Of a DNA stretch of 20,596 nt, positions 1-7,671 are shown piece by piece. The stretch spans positions 1 through 20,596 of the forward strand of contig JABDEJ010000043.1 of assembly GCA_013287095.1 (NCBI GenBank). Direction: 5' to 3'. The notes under the pieces were generated by a model, which ran no database searches, was not told where the DNA came from, and saw only the letters and a program-made list of their open reading frames with translations. Each line of letters starts with the position of its first letter. The first letter of the stretch is position 1. The stretch comes from Bacteroidota bacterium (lineage in GTDB: Bacteria; Bacteroidota; Bacteroidia; CAILMK01). Made by a program: the position numbers and the translations under genes.

Positions 1-979
1 AACCCTTCGTATCCATTCTCTTTCAAAATATTTTGAAGTGCTGCAACACCTTCTTTCTCTACGGCAATCAACAATCCTCCACTTGTTTGAGGATCGGCCA
101 GAATGGTTTTTTGAAAATCAGTTACGTTGCCAACAGCCTCGCCATAACTTTTCCAGTTTCGGGTTGTGCCCCCGGGGAAACAATTATTTTCGATATAATA
201 TTCAAGATCAGGAAGAAGTGGTAGTTTTTTAAAATCAATTTCTGCATGCACGCCACTACCTTCACACATTTCTTTTAGATGACCGGCGAGGCCAAAACCG
301 GTGACGTCCGTCAACGCTGTAACTTCTTTCATACCACCCAAAATAGCTCCCAGTTTATTCAATTTGGTCATGTTTTTTATGGCAAGGATTTTATGTTCCG
401 GTTTTAGCAACCCTTCTTTTCAGCAGTCGTATAAATTCCGATCCCTAACGGCTTGGTTAGGAACAAGGCATTGCCTGATTTAGCGCCGCTATTGGTTTTG
501 ATGTTATTAATTGGTACTATTCCATTTACCGCCAACCCAAATATCGGTTCAGGACTATCAATGCTATGTCCGCCTGCCAAAGGGATACCCGCTTCAGCAC
601 ATATTTTCCGGCTTCCTTCAATCACTTTTGCAGCTACTTCGGGGGATAATTTATCAATCGGCCAGCCGAGGATGGCGATGGCCAATACCGGAGTTCCACC
701 CATGGCATATACATCGCTGATGGCATTGGCAGAAGCAATTCTTCCAAAATCAAAAGCATCATCTACAATGGGCATAAAAAAGTCTGTGGTACTGATGAGC
801 GCTGTTCCGTTGCCAAGGTCCATAACAGCCGCATCATCGCGGGTATTATTGCCCACAATCAGGTTTTTGAAATCGGGGAATGCTTCGTTTGAATGAAGGA
901 TTTTTCCCAGAACTTCAGGGGAGATTTTACATCCGCACCCAGCACCATGACTGTATTGGGTCAATTTTATTTCGGTCAT
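1..979 (-). pseudogene. selD: Selenide, water dikinase (SelD), frameshifted, 3' end beyond window
   Basis: SelD makes selenophosphate from selenide and ATP, the selenium donor for 2-selenouridine tRNA and selenocysteine. The first 190 codons give a typical N-terminus: residues 11-18 read HGAGCGCK, with Cys15 and Lys18 matching the catalytic Cys17/Lys20 of E. coli. This is a Cys form, not a selenocysteine form. At residue ~188 the frame runs into a stop (end at 404). Reading on with one added base at the AA of 409-410 restores LLKPEH and a full C-terminal domain (TDVTGFGLAGHL, ADPQTSGGLL) that is open to the window edge. The lesion is therefore a single-base deletion, either a real mutation or a read error. 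The ATG lies inside the mnmH stop (ATGA), so the two are probably translationally coupled. About 20 C-terminal residues lie outside the window. Confidence 0.9.
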
Positions 980-2019
980 TCTGTTTTAATTTTTGAATCG
1001 ATATTTGCTGCAAATTTCTTTAGTTCTGTAGCAATTTTAGCAAAGTCTTTTTCTTCGGTTTTAAAAGTAGAAATAGTTTCAGGATCACGGCTTTTTAAAC
1101 CATGTAAATAAGTCTTATCATAATATATCAACAAAATTCCGGCGGCTTCATAAGGATATTGTTATTAAGATAATCAATTACTTGTTTATAAGCCAATCCA
1201 CCCAATCTTTTCTGGATCTTTTCGACAGATGCAATAAGTTCTGGTACAGGAAATTCACCGTATGTTAGCATGATATATTCAAGCCGGGTTTTAAATGGTA
1301 AATCGAGATTTATCACATGTGCCTCACGCATCTGGTTCCATGTTGATTCAGGAATTATTTTTTTACCAATACTACGACTTTCGTCCTCTATCCAAACTCT
1401 CATTTCAGGATCAATTTTTATCCACTCCATTGCCAGCTTGTTTTCAAAATGCTCCTGGCTGCAATTTTCGCTTTCGCCAATGGTTCCAAATGCCGAACCT
1501 TTATGATGGGCAAGTGCTTCGAGATCAATAATCTGTTCGCCTGATGCAGATAATTCCTTTAATCGGGGTTTTGCCGGAACCCGTTTTGCCACCGAGAATG
1601 AGTACATTTTTTTTAGTATCAAAAGATGATAAAGCATAATTTCGAAAAGCCTTATATCCTCTTTTCAGCGTATATACTTCAAATCCGTAAAGGTCAAATA
1701 ACCATGCCATACCGCCGCTTCGCATCCCACCCCGCCAGCAATACAAAAACAATTTATTTGATTCTCCAGCAAGGGCTTCGGCTTGTTTTACAAACTCCTT
1801 CATTTTAGGGCCGGTGATTTCAAGGCCTTTAAGAATAGCGGGTTGGCGTCCAATCTGTTTATAGATCGTCCCAATAATCGCACGTTCTTCATCAGAAAAT
1901 AAGGGAAGATTTTTCGCCTCAGGGATATGGCCTTTTTCAAATTCGGCAGGTGTACGTACGTCTATGAGAGCCCCATCCTTAAAGCTTGAAATAAATTCAT
2001 TTATGGGCAAATATTTCAA
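976..2019 (-). pseudogene. mnmH: tRNA 2-selenouridine synthase (MnmH/SelU), two compensating frameshifts
   Basis: MnmH swaps the sulfur of 2-thiouridine at the tRNA wobble position for selenium, using selenophosphate from SelD. Residues 1-130 form a rhodanese domain with the active-site CWRGGMRSGG (Cys94). A P-loop GGKTGSGKT follows at 143-151. The frame then breaks: one extra base in the GGGG at 1565-1568 shifts it, and the second segment (LKELSASGEQIIDLEALAHH, GSAFG) continues to ~1150. There a missing base at the GG of 1154-1155 returns to the original frame, giving YEAAGILLIYYDKTYLHGL and ending in TGA at 976-978. Joined, the product is ~347 residues, normal for the family. The stop overlaps the selD ATG. 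Both lesions are in homopolymers, so sequencing error is possible, but most other genes in the window are clean. Confidence 0.88.
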
Positions 2020-2036
2020 TAAATCGTAAACTTTAA

Positions 2037-2060
2037 TTGATCATTGGTCATTGATCATTT
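2037..2060. repeat. Palindromic 14-mer repeat (TCATTGGTCATTGA type)
   Basis: A unit TCATTGGTCATTGA (2041-2054) is followed by TCATTT and preceded by TTGA. It is rich in TGATCA and TGGTCA palindromes. It sits directly after the stop codon of the DUF4293 gene and before mnmH. A close relative with TCATTGACCATTGA units is at 19698-19734. The two copies share the identical 14-mer CATTGATCATTTCT. Confidence 0.7.
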
Positions 2061-2061
2061 C

Positions 2062-2559
2062 TCATCTCAACCTGTCTGCCGATTTTACAATCTTAACATC
2101 TTTGGCAATGCCGAGGCTGGCTAAAAACAAAAGAATAGGGGAGATAAAGGGTATTGACATCCCAATTCCATAATGGTCGTTAGTACTGTTGATGAGTCCA
2201 CTGGCTTGTTTCACTGCATATATCAAAACGCCTATATAGATAAGGCTAAATAAAATAAGATAACGTGTAAGCCTTAACTGGTTGTGTCTGGCAGTGAAAA
2301 GTCCTATAGCAACGATCGTTAATGCAATAATAACGATATCTAATGTATTGAGAACAACTGTTAAGCGTCCAACCGATCCGGGGGTTCTGTCAACAACTGT
2401 GATATTGGCATTGACTTCGTTTTGTTTAAATTCTATGGTTTGAGGGCCTTTAAGCGGGTCTATTTGGGGGCCTGTTCCATTATAGATCGGTGCAAAAAAC
2501 ATGGCAACACAAATGCCAACAACCAATAACAAATAAACAGTCTGTATTCGCTGAATCAT
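2062..2559 (-). CDS. DUF4293 family four-helix membrane protein
   Basis: A 165-residue integral membrane protein resembling the DUF4293 family, which is largely confined to Bacteroidota and has no known function. The family-typical start is MIQRIQTVYLLL, so I place the start at 2559; an upstream in-frame ATG at 2604 would add 15 atypical residues. There are four hydrophobic segments (about residues 6-25, 58-80, 88-106 and 125-145). A polar loop after the first carries the G-T-G-P motif. It is probably transcribed alone, divergent from the thiolase gene. A dispersed palindromic repeat abuts its stop codon. Confidence in the family is good; function is unknown. Confidence 0.8.
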   Translation of the reverse strand: MIQRIQTVYLLLVVGICVAMFFAPIYNGTGPQIDPLKGPQTIEFKQNEVNANITVVDRTPGSVGRLTVVLNTLDIVIIALTIVAIGLFTARHNQLRLTRYLILFSLIYIGVLIYAVKQASGLINSTNDHYGIGMSIPFISPILLFLASLGIAKDVKIVKSADRLR

Positions 2560-2658
2560 GATAGTACTTATAAATTCGATGCAAGTTAAGGCATTTCCGG
2601 GCAACTCATATTAATAAACCTGTAACCAGCTAAGAGGATTCCTACACGCAAAACATCG

Positions 2659-2666
2659 TACCTTTG
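2659..2666 (+). promoter_or_regulatory. Bacteroidota -7 element (TACCTTTG) for the thiolase gene
   Basis: TACCTTTG matches the TAnnTTTG -7 consensus exactly and lies 24 nt before the ATG at 2691, giving a leader of about 20 nt. No good -33 TTG is seen at the usual spacing. No ribosome-binding site is evident, as is usual in this phylum. Confidence 0.55.
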
Positions 2667-2690
2667 CAGCAATATTACAAAAAGTAAAGT

Positions 2691-3890
2691 ATGGAATCCG
2701 TTTATGTCATTGATGCTGTCCGCACGCCCATAGGCAAATATGCCGGGACTTTAAGCGTCGTAAGGCCAGACGATCTCGCCGCATTGGTTATAAAAGCAGT
2801 TCTGGAACGCAACCCTAAGATCAATCCGGAGCAAATAGAGGAAGTTGTTCTGGGTGCTGCAAACCAGGCCGGAGAAGACAACAGGAATGTGGCAAGAATG
2901 GCGCTATTATTAGCAGGATTACCAGTTTCGGTGGCGGGAGTTACTGTCAACAGGTTATGTGCATCTGGTTTACAAGCGATAATGGACGCTTCCAAATCTA
3001 TCATGACCGGTAACGGCGGAATCTATATTGCAGGCGGTGTTGAAAACATGAGCCGCGCACCTTTTGTGATGAACAAATCAGAAACGCCTTTTGATAAGAA
3101 TTTGAAGATATTCGATACTTCCCTGGGCTGGCGTTTTACCAACCCGAAACTGGCTGATATGTATTACCCGTATTCTATGGGTGAAACGGCAGAGAATGTC
3201 GCTGAAAAATATAAAATATCAAGGGTTGAGCAGGATGAATTTGCTTTGAGAACCCAGGAAAAATACCAGGCTGCACACGAAGCCGGAAAATTTGATAATG
3301 AAATTATCCCGGTGCCTGTTCCACAAGCAAAAGGAGAACCGGTTATGTTTACCAAAGACGAGCAACCACGACTGTCACCTATGGATAAATTGGCTGCTTT
3401 GAAACCGGTTTTTAGAAAAGATGGAACCGTTACAGCCGCCAATGCTTCGGGTTTGAATGATGGCGCTGCTGCACTGTTTCTCGTGAGCGAAAGTGTGATG
3501 AAAGAACTGGATTTGAAACCATTGGCGAGGGTGGTAAGTTTTGCCGCTGCCGGGGTAGATCCTGCCTATATGGGCATCGGGCCGGTTCCTGCAACCAGGA
3601 AAGCGCTTCAACGAGCTGGATTAAAGGTTGAAGATATTGATTTAATAGAACTCAATGAAGCATTTGCTTCCCAATCCATAGCCTGTATCCGGGACCTGGG
3701 ATTAAACACGGATATTATTAATGTAAACGGTGGCGCCATTGCCATCGGTCATCCTCTTGGCTGTAGTGGTGCCAGAATAAGTACCACATTAATCTATGAA
3801 ATGCAAAAACGTGACAATGTACGATATGGCTTGGCTACCATGTGCATAGGCGTAGGGCAGGGAGCTGCGGTGATATATGAGAAAGTGTAA
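2691..3890 (+). CDS. Acetyl-CoA acyltransferase (thiolase, 3-oxoadipyl-CoA thiolase-like)
   Basis: A complete 399-residue thiolase that cleaves 3-ketoacyl-CoA with CoA to give acetyl-CoA, or runs the reverse condensation. All catalytic residues are visible: the nucleophile Cys90 in VNRLCASGLQA, His354 in NGGAIAIGHPLGCSGAR, and Cys385 in CIGVGQG. The N-terminal YVIDAVRTPIG and the ENMSRAP motif are typical. The long form with the GLPVSVAGVTVNRLCASG stretch resembles the PcaF/PaaJ group, but fatty-acid degradation (FadA-like) cannot be excluded. It is monocistronic: no acyl-CoA dehydrogenase or ring-cleavage genes lie nearby, so the pathway is not set by context. Its 3' end is followed by a TTAGGGG repeat and a convergent ATPase gene. 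Confidence 0.93.
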   Translation: MESVYVIDAVRTPIGKYAGTLSVVRPDDLAALVIKAVLERNPKINPEQIEEVVLGAANQAGEDNRNVARMALLLAGLPVSVAGVTVNRLCASGLQAIMDASKSIMTGNGGIYIAGGVENMSRAPFVMNKSETPFDKNLKIFDTSLGWRFTNPKLADMYYPYSMGETAENVAEKYKISRVEQDEFALRTQEKYQAAHEAGKFDNEIIPVPVPQAKGEPVMFTKDEQPRLSPMDKLAALKPVFRKDGTVTAANASGLNDGAAALFLVSESVMKELDLKPLARVVSFAAAGVDPAYMGIGPVPATRKALQRAGLKVEDIDLIELNEAFASQSIACIRDLGLNTDIINVNGGAIAIGHPLGCSGARISTTLIYEMQKRDNVRYGLATMCIGVGQGAAVIYEKV

Positions 3891-3892
3891 AT

Positions 3893-3923
3893 CAGGGGTT
3901 AGGGGTTAGGCGTTAGGTATTAG
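3893..3923. repeat. TTAGGGGTTAGGCGTTAG dispersed repeat, copy 1
   Basis: Imperfect GGTTAGG-type units lie between the thiolase stop and the stop codon of the convergent ATPase gene. The 18-mer TTAGGGGTTAGGCGTTAG at 3899-3916 recurs exactly at 8332-8349, again between two convergent genes. Confidence 0.7.
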
Positions 3924-4970
3924 TTACAAAACCGCAAGTCCTGTTTTTCTAATATCAAAAATCTCATCTTGTGTCAGTCCTTTGGCGCATGTTTGATAAT
4001 CATGATAAGACACTTCAAAAACGGCGACATCTTCATCATCACTGTCTTCAATAATAGTATCCAGCAGGCAGGAGTTGTGGGTGGTTATAAAAAACTGGTT
4101 TTCTTTTGATCCTGCAATGGCCTTCGCTATATCCGTTATAAATGAAGGGAATAGGCGGTTTTCCGGTTCTTCAAGCAAGAGTATTGAATTTGTATTTGAT
4201 TTGATGGCGGCAAGGTAAAATATCATTCTTTGCAGGGTATCCGAAGTCAATGAATAAGGATAGGTCCATGCAAAGTTTTCCATTCTCTTTTGAACTTCTA
4301 TATTGTTTTCACCGATGCGCAACACAAAATTCAGTCCGTATTCTTTGAAATAGTTGGAAATCTCATCCCTTAACGATTTATTAGTCAAAACAATAGAAGG
4401 CAAATTGTTCCCGCAAGGGGGAGTCAGATACAAATAGTGTTGTCCCATATTGAAACTGGAATTAAAAAACACATATTTTTTTACCGGATTTTCTGTGGCA
4501 TTGTTCCCTGATGGCTTCTCTGGCATGTTTCCATCTTCGCCGATATTCAGGAAAGAAGTCATTTTATAAAAATAATTATCATCCTTTTCTTTCAGGGCCC
4601 GATGAAAGGCATCTTTGGATGCAGCGTTTAAATATCCCTTGATAATATTTGGATCGCCCGAAGAAAAGTACCAGTAATAGTTATTCCCTTTGTTGATGAT
4701 CGCCGTTTCAGTATTGGTAATGATTTCTATAGGTTCATTTATTTCGTTGTCATAAAACAGGTTGCTGAATTTTTCATACCTGATAAAATCCTTGAGCAAA
4801 TAATTTTTGTTAAGATCATATGGCGCACAGAAAAGTGACAAAGCTTCCAGGATATTCGATTTCCCGGTATTGGGTTTGCCAACGAAAATATTAATGCGTT
4901 TGCATTTTATTTCCAAATCCTTGACCGACTTAAAATTCCTGATATGAAGGTCTGTAATGAAGTTATCCAT
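3924..4970 (-). CDS. RecF/OLD-like AAA family ATPase
   Basis: A 348-residue ABC-type ATPase of the AAA_15/AAA_21 group (RecF, OLD and Gabija GajA ATPase-like head). The order of motifs is complete: N-terminal beta strand ITDLHIRNFKSVKDLE, Walker A GKPNTGKS (31-38), a divergent signature SLTSDTLQRMIFYLA (~240-254), Walker B ILLLEEPE (263-270), and the switch histidine in TTHNS (296-300). No TOPRIM domain follows, so it is not a full OLD nuclease. The partner genes of Gabija, Septu or similar defence systems are absent: neighbours are a thiolase and gmhB. The product may bind a DNA or nucleoprotein target, but the substrate is unknown. The C-terminus (KTGLAVL) ends at the dispersed repeat. Confidence 0.85.
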   Translation of the reverse strand: MDNFITDLHIRNFKSVKDLEIKCKRINIFVGKPNTGKSNILEALSLFCAPYDLNKNYLLKDFIRYEKFSNLFYDNEINEPIEIITNTETAIINKGNNYYWYFSSGDPNIIKGYLNAASKDAFHRALKEKDDNYFYKMTSFLNIGEDGNMPEKPSGNNATENPVKKYVFFNSSFNMGQHYLYLTPPCGNNLPSIVLTNKSLRDEISNYFKEYGLNFVLRIGENNIEVQKRMENFAWTYPYSLTSDTLQRMIFYLAAIKSNTNSILLLEEPENRLFPSFITDIAKAIAGSKENQFFITTHNSCLLDTIIEDSDDEDVAVFEVSYHDYQTCAKGLTQDEIFDIRKTGLAVL

Positions 4971-5041
4971 AACAGTGGGTTTTTGAGGATAACAAAGAAG
5001 AGGAAAGATAGTTAAGAATTAGACGGCTTTTTTTCAATCTT

Positions 5042-5524
5042 TTACAAGATACCGCCAATGCACTGTCTTAAATCCGCATTAGCCGATATCAGCAAAGTTT
5101 GAACCCCGGCTTTTTTCCCGGCTTCAATGTCCCTGTCTGTATCGCCGATAAACCAGGATTGGGAGGCATCTATATCAAATCGTGCTATGGCTTTTTCGAG
5201 CATGAGGCTATCGGGTTTCCGGCAGATACAGGCGGATGTGGTTGGATGATGCGGGCAATAATAGAATTCTTTGATGTCAATATTTTCTTTCGCGAAATAA
5301 CCTTTCAGCCCTGCATGGATTTCTTCAACCCGTTCATGGGTAAATAATCCCCTGGCTATACCTCCCTGGTTGGTGATCACAATAAAAATATAGCCTTTTT
5401 TTGCCAGCTCCCGTAAAGACTCGGCAATTCTGTGAACCATTGTGATATCTGCGGGTAAATAGTTATAATCGCCGCGTTCGGTAATGATGACCCCGTCGCG
5501 ATCTAGAAATATGGCCTTATTCAT
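5042..5524 (-). CDS. gmhB: D-glycero-D-manno-heptose 1,7-bisphosphate phosphatase
   Basis: A 160-residue HAD-IIIA phosphatase that removes the 7-phosphate of heptose bisphosphate in the ADP-heptose pathway for lipopolysaccharide core or S-layer glycans. Motif I is FLDRDGVI with Asp8 and Asp10; motif II is ITNQGG; motif III uses the Lys of CRKP; motif IV is GDTDRDIEAG (Asp128, Asp132). A zinc-binding knuckle C90-x-H92-x6-C99-x-C101 distinguishes GmhB from histidinol-phosphatase relatives, whose C-terminal partner HisB is also absent. It is divergently oriented from a glycosyltransferase gene, which fits envelope glycan synthesis. A 9-bp inverted repeat lies just upstream in its leader. Confidence 0.9.
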   Translation of the reverse strand: MNKAIFLDRDGVIITERGDYNYLPADITMVHRIAESLRELAKKGYIFIVITNQGGIARGLFTHERVEEIHAGLKGYFAKENIDIKEFYYCPHHPTTSACICRKPDSLMLEKAIARFDIDASQSWFIGDTDRDIEAGKKAGVQTLLISANADLRQCIGGIL

Positions 5525-5532
5525 GCATATCT

Positions 5533-5565
5533 TTTTAGCGGGTTTTGCCTTGTTATCCGCTAAAA
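5533..5565. promoter_or_regulatory. 9-bp inverted repeat in the gmhB leader
   Basis: TTTTAGCGG (5533-5541) and CCGCTAAAA (5557-5565) are a perfect inverted repeat with a 15-nt loop. They lie between the gmhB ATG and its putative -7 element, so they could be an operator or a leader hairpin. Function is not shown by sequence. Confidence 0.4.
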
Positions 5566-5567
5566 TT

Positions 5568-5575
5568 CAAAACTA
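5568..5575 (-). promoter_or_regulatory. Putative -7 element (TAGTTTTG) for gmhB
   Basis: Read on the minus strand this is TAGTTTTG, an exact TAnnTTTG match, 43 nt before the gmhB ATG. The nearest upstream TTTG is only 14 nt away, shorter than usual, so the -33 element is uncertain. Confidence 0.4.
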
Positions 5576-5603
5576 TTCATAATTTCGTACAAAATATCCC
5601 ACA

Positions 5604-6341
5604 TTGTCAGATAAGATTGTCATTATCCCTACTTATAACGAAAGGGAAAATATTGAAAAGATCATACAAGCGGTTATGGATTTGCCTGTTGAATTCGACC
5701 TGCTTATAGTTGATGACAGTTCTCCTGATGGTACTGCCGATATTGTGAAAAACCTCCAGGCCAATAAATTCCAGAGAAGGTTGTTTATTGAGGAGAGAAA
5801 GGGAAAGTTGGGATTAGGTACCGCGTATATTCATGGATTTCATTGGGCGATCGATAGGAAATATGAATATATCTTCGAGATGGATGCCGACTTTTCGCAT
5901 AATCCTCTTGATCTCATAAAACTATATGAAGCCTGCAGGGATGGGGCGGACATGGCCATTGGTTCACGCTATGTGAAAGGGGTAAATGTGGTCAACTGGC
6001 CCATGGGCAGGGTGATCATGAGCTTCTACGCTTCCAAATATGTGCAGACCATTACAGGCATGAATATCAAAGATACTACGGCCGGTTTTATCGGCTATCA
6101 CCGTAGGGTTTTGGAAACCATTGACCTTGATAATATCAAATTTAAAGGCTATGCATTCCAGATAGAGATGAAGTTTACGGCCTGGAAACATGGGTTTAAG
6201 ATCGTTGAAGTGCCGATCATCTTCACCGACCGCAGCGAAGGCACGTCCAAAATGTCTAAAGGGATTTTTAAAGAGGCTGTCATCGGCGTTATCCAGATCA
6301 AGCTTAAGAGCTTTTTCAAAAAGTACCAAAAAACTGCATAA
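5604..6341 (+). CDS. GT2 glycosyltransferase, polyprenol-monophosphomannose synthase-like
   Basis: A 245-residue family 2 glycosyltransferase that likely moves mannose or another sugar from its nucleotide to a polyprenyl phosphate on the cytoplasmic side of the membrane. The N-terminus KIVIIPTYNERENI, VDDSSPDGTADIV (~36-48), the metal-binding DAD of EMDADFSHNP (Asp94, Asp96) and IGSRYVKG are characteristic of the DPM1/Ppm1 group. There is no C-terminal transmembrane extension, so it is the soluble short form. The only start that keeps SDKIVIIPTYNE is TTG at 5604; an in-frame stop lies 24 nt upstream (5580-5582). It is divergent from gmhB, which suggests a joint role in envelope glycans. The exact sugar and lipid acceptor are not determined. 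Confidence 0.87.
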   Translation: MSDKIVIIPTYNERENIEKIIQAVMDLPVEFDLLIVDDSSPDGTADIVKNLQANKFQRRLFIEERKGKLGLGTAYIHGFHWAIDRKYEYIFEMDADFSHNPLDLIKLYEACRDGADMAIGSRYVKGVNVVNWPMGRVIMSFYASKYVQTITGMNIKDTTAGFIGYHRRVLETIDLDNIKFKGYAFQIEMKFTAWKHGFKIVEVPIIFTDRSEGTSKMSKGIFKEAVIGVIQIKLKSFFKKYQKTA

Positions 6342-6404
6342 ATATAGCCTCATCCTTAAAAACAATTCCTTGCTCTCGCAACGACCTCCCAAGGGAGAAG
6401 GTTA

Positions 6405-6436
6405 TTGGTAGATCTTTTATATTAATGCTAATTTTG
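6405..6436 (+). promoter_or_regulatory. Promoter for mscS (TTG - 21 nt - TAATTTTG)
   Basis: TTG at 6405-6407 and TAATTTTG at 6429-6436 (exact TAnnTTTG) are separated by 21 nt, a good Bacteroidota promoter. The -7 element ends only 5 nt before the mscS ATG at 6442, so the transcript would be leaderless or nearly so. Confidence 0.55.
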
Positions 6437-6441
6437 CATTC

Positions 6442-7350
6442 ATGATCCAACCACGTTTTCTAATTGAGGTTGCCAACCAGGTCAGCACTGATCTGAAGCA
6501 GGTAGGCACCGATCTGCAAAAGGTTCCGGCAGTTACCACATTTGAAAAATATACAGAACATGCTAAAAAGCTCGTTTTGGAATATGGTCCCAGGACTGTT
6601 CTTGCTTTTGTGGTCCTGGTTCTGGGCTGGTGGCTGATCCGTATTGTTGTTAAAGGACTTGAAAGGGTGATGGCAGTCAGGGACATAGACCCCACACTCA
6701 GGCCTTTTCTAAGAAGTCTTTTGTCCATATCGCTCAAAGTAATGCTGCTTTTGAGTGTTGCTTCTCAAATTGGTATCCAGACCACGTCATTTGTGGCGGC
6801 GCTTGGTGCAGCTGGATTGGCGATTGGTCTGGCACTACAAGGAAGCCTGGCCAATTTTGCCGGCGGAATTTTGATATTGACTTTTAAGCCATTTAAAGTG
6901 GGCGATTTTATTGGCGCACAGACTTTCGAAGGCAAAGTATCAGAAATACAGATATTATATACGATTCTCAATACGGCTGATAACAAAAAGGTGGTCATCC
7001 CGAACGGACTCCTTTCAAATAATAGCGTAGTGAATTTCAGCGCCAATGAAAACCGTCGCGTTGATCTCAAGATCAATGTAGATCCTGGGAGTAATCTATC
7101 CAAAGCCAAGGAGATCATTAAAAATGTAGTGGAGTCCAACTCGTTGATTATAAAAGACCCGGAACCCATTATCGGGATACATGATCTTACGGACAGTTCG
7201 ATGACTTTTGTTTGCTGGATATGGGTAAAGAAGGATGATTATCTTACTGTAAAACACCAGGTACAGGAAATGATCAAAATTGAATTCGATGAGGCAGGGA
7301 TCAAGTTGCCGAGTGCGATGACGATTGTACAGATGGCGCCAGCGGCCTGA
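6442..7350 (+). CDS. mscS: Small-conductance mechanosensitive channel (MscS family)
   Basis: A 302-residue MscS channel of the inner membrane that opens on membrane tension to release solutes during osmotic downshock. After a short N-terminal helix there are three transmembrane segments (~52-70, ~90-110, and the pore-lining TM3 ~112-140 with alternating Ala/Gly: AALGAAGLAIGLALQGSLAN). The FxxGD motif (KPFKVGDFI) and the beta domain (VVIPNGLLSNNSVVNFS) follow, then the C-terminal alpha/beta cage. Length and order match the basic E. coli-type MscS. The start at 6442 is favoured because no alternative Met precedes TM1. A 111-bp palindromic element begins 4 nt after its stop codon and could act as its terminator. 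Confidence 0.93.
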   Translation: MIQPRFLIEVANQVSTDLKQVGTDLQKVPAVTTFEKYTEHAKKLVLEYGPRTVLAFVVLVLGWWLIRIVVKGLERVMAVRDIDPTLRPFLRSLLSISLKVMLLLSVASQIGIQTTSFVAALGAAGLAIGLALQGSLANFAGGILILTFKPFKVGDFIGAQTFEGKVSEIQILYTILNTADNKKVVIPNGLLSNNSVVNFSANENRRVDLKINVDPGSNLSKAKEIIKNVVESNSLIIKDPEPIIGIHDLTDSSMTFVCWIWVKKDDYLTVKHQVQEMIKIEFDEAGIKLPSAMTIVQMAPAA

Positions 7351-7353
7351 GTT

Positions 7354-7464
7354 GCCCTGACCCTAAAGGGAACATCAGATAGTTTGACGGAATAATTTCC
7401 GATTATAAGTATTGAATGAAAGAATCAAAATTGAACACTCTTAGGTTCCCTTTAGGGTCAGGGC
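7354..7464 (+). mobile_element. 111-bp palindromic element, copy 1 (MITE-like)
   Basis: Two perfect 20-bp terminal inverted arms bound it: GCCCTGACCCTAAAGGGAAC at 7354-7373 and its reverse complement at 7445-7464. Each arm has its own small CCCT/AGGG hairpin. The 71-bp core holds AGTTTGACGG, a near-palindrome CGGAATAATTTCCG and TTATAAGT, and has no reading frame. The same parts occur in inverted orientation at 8666-8776. No target-site duplication is evident. Apart from this element and the solo arm, the 321-nt gap after mscS holds only a weak promoter. Confidence 0.7.
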
Positions 7465-7491
7465 TATGGCGGCAAAAACGCTCAATAAATT

Positions 7492-7510
7492 TTCCCTTTA
7501 GGGTCAGGGC
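7492..7510 (+). repeat. Solo arm of the palindromic element
   Basis: TTCCCTTTAGGGTCAGGGC repeats 19 of the 20 bases of the right arm of copy 1 in the same orientation, 27 nt downstream of it. No matching second arm is present, so it looks like a remnant or a partial duplication. Confidence 0.7.
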
Positions 7511-7575
7511 ACACTTCTATACATTTTGTGAATAAATTCCTATTCAAAACTTTAACAAGGCGGCGTTTTTTATAC

Positions 7576-7583
7576 GACTTTTG
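7576..7583 (+). promoter_or_regulatory. Weak -7 candidate (GACTTTTG) before arsR
   Basis: GACTTTTG deviates at one base from TAnnTTTG and is 88 nt before the arsR ATG. No convincing -33 TTG is seen. It is the best candidate in the gap 7511-7671. Confidence 0.25.
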
Positions 7584-7671
7584 CACTAAGATAAATGAAT
7601 TTGAGGGTTCTTGAACATCTGAGGCCTTTGAAGCATTAAATAATAACGATATAACCGTCCTGACCAGCTAT

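Noticed and set aside
33..896. Plus-strand open frames across the selD region
   Set aside because: They are antisense to SelD, whose sequence conservation is clear, and show no family features.
404..979. Selenocysteine-containing SelD explained by a recoded stop
   Set aside because: The catalytic position is a normal Cys (TGC), and the break is a TAA reached by a frame change, not an in-frame TGA.
976..1640. Programmed frameshifts in mnmH
   Set aside because: Two opposite single-base changes 410 nt apart with no slippery heptamer or pseudoknot, in a family not known for frameshifting.
3893..3923. Telomere or chromosome-end repeat (TTAGGG-like)
   Set aside because: Units are irregular, the stretch is 31 bp, and it lies between two intact genes in the chromosome interior.
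7354..7464. Simple intrinsic terminators at the palindromic elements
   Set aside because: They could terminate transcription, but the shared core and identical length argue for a repeated element first; no long T-run follows the arms.
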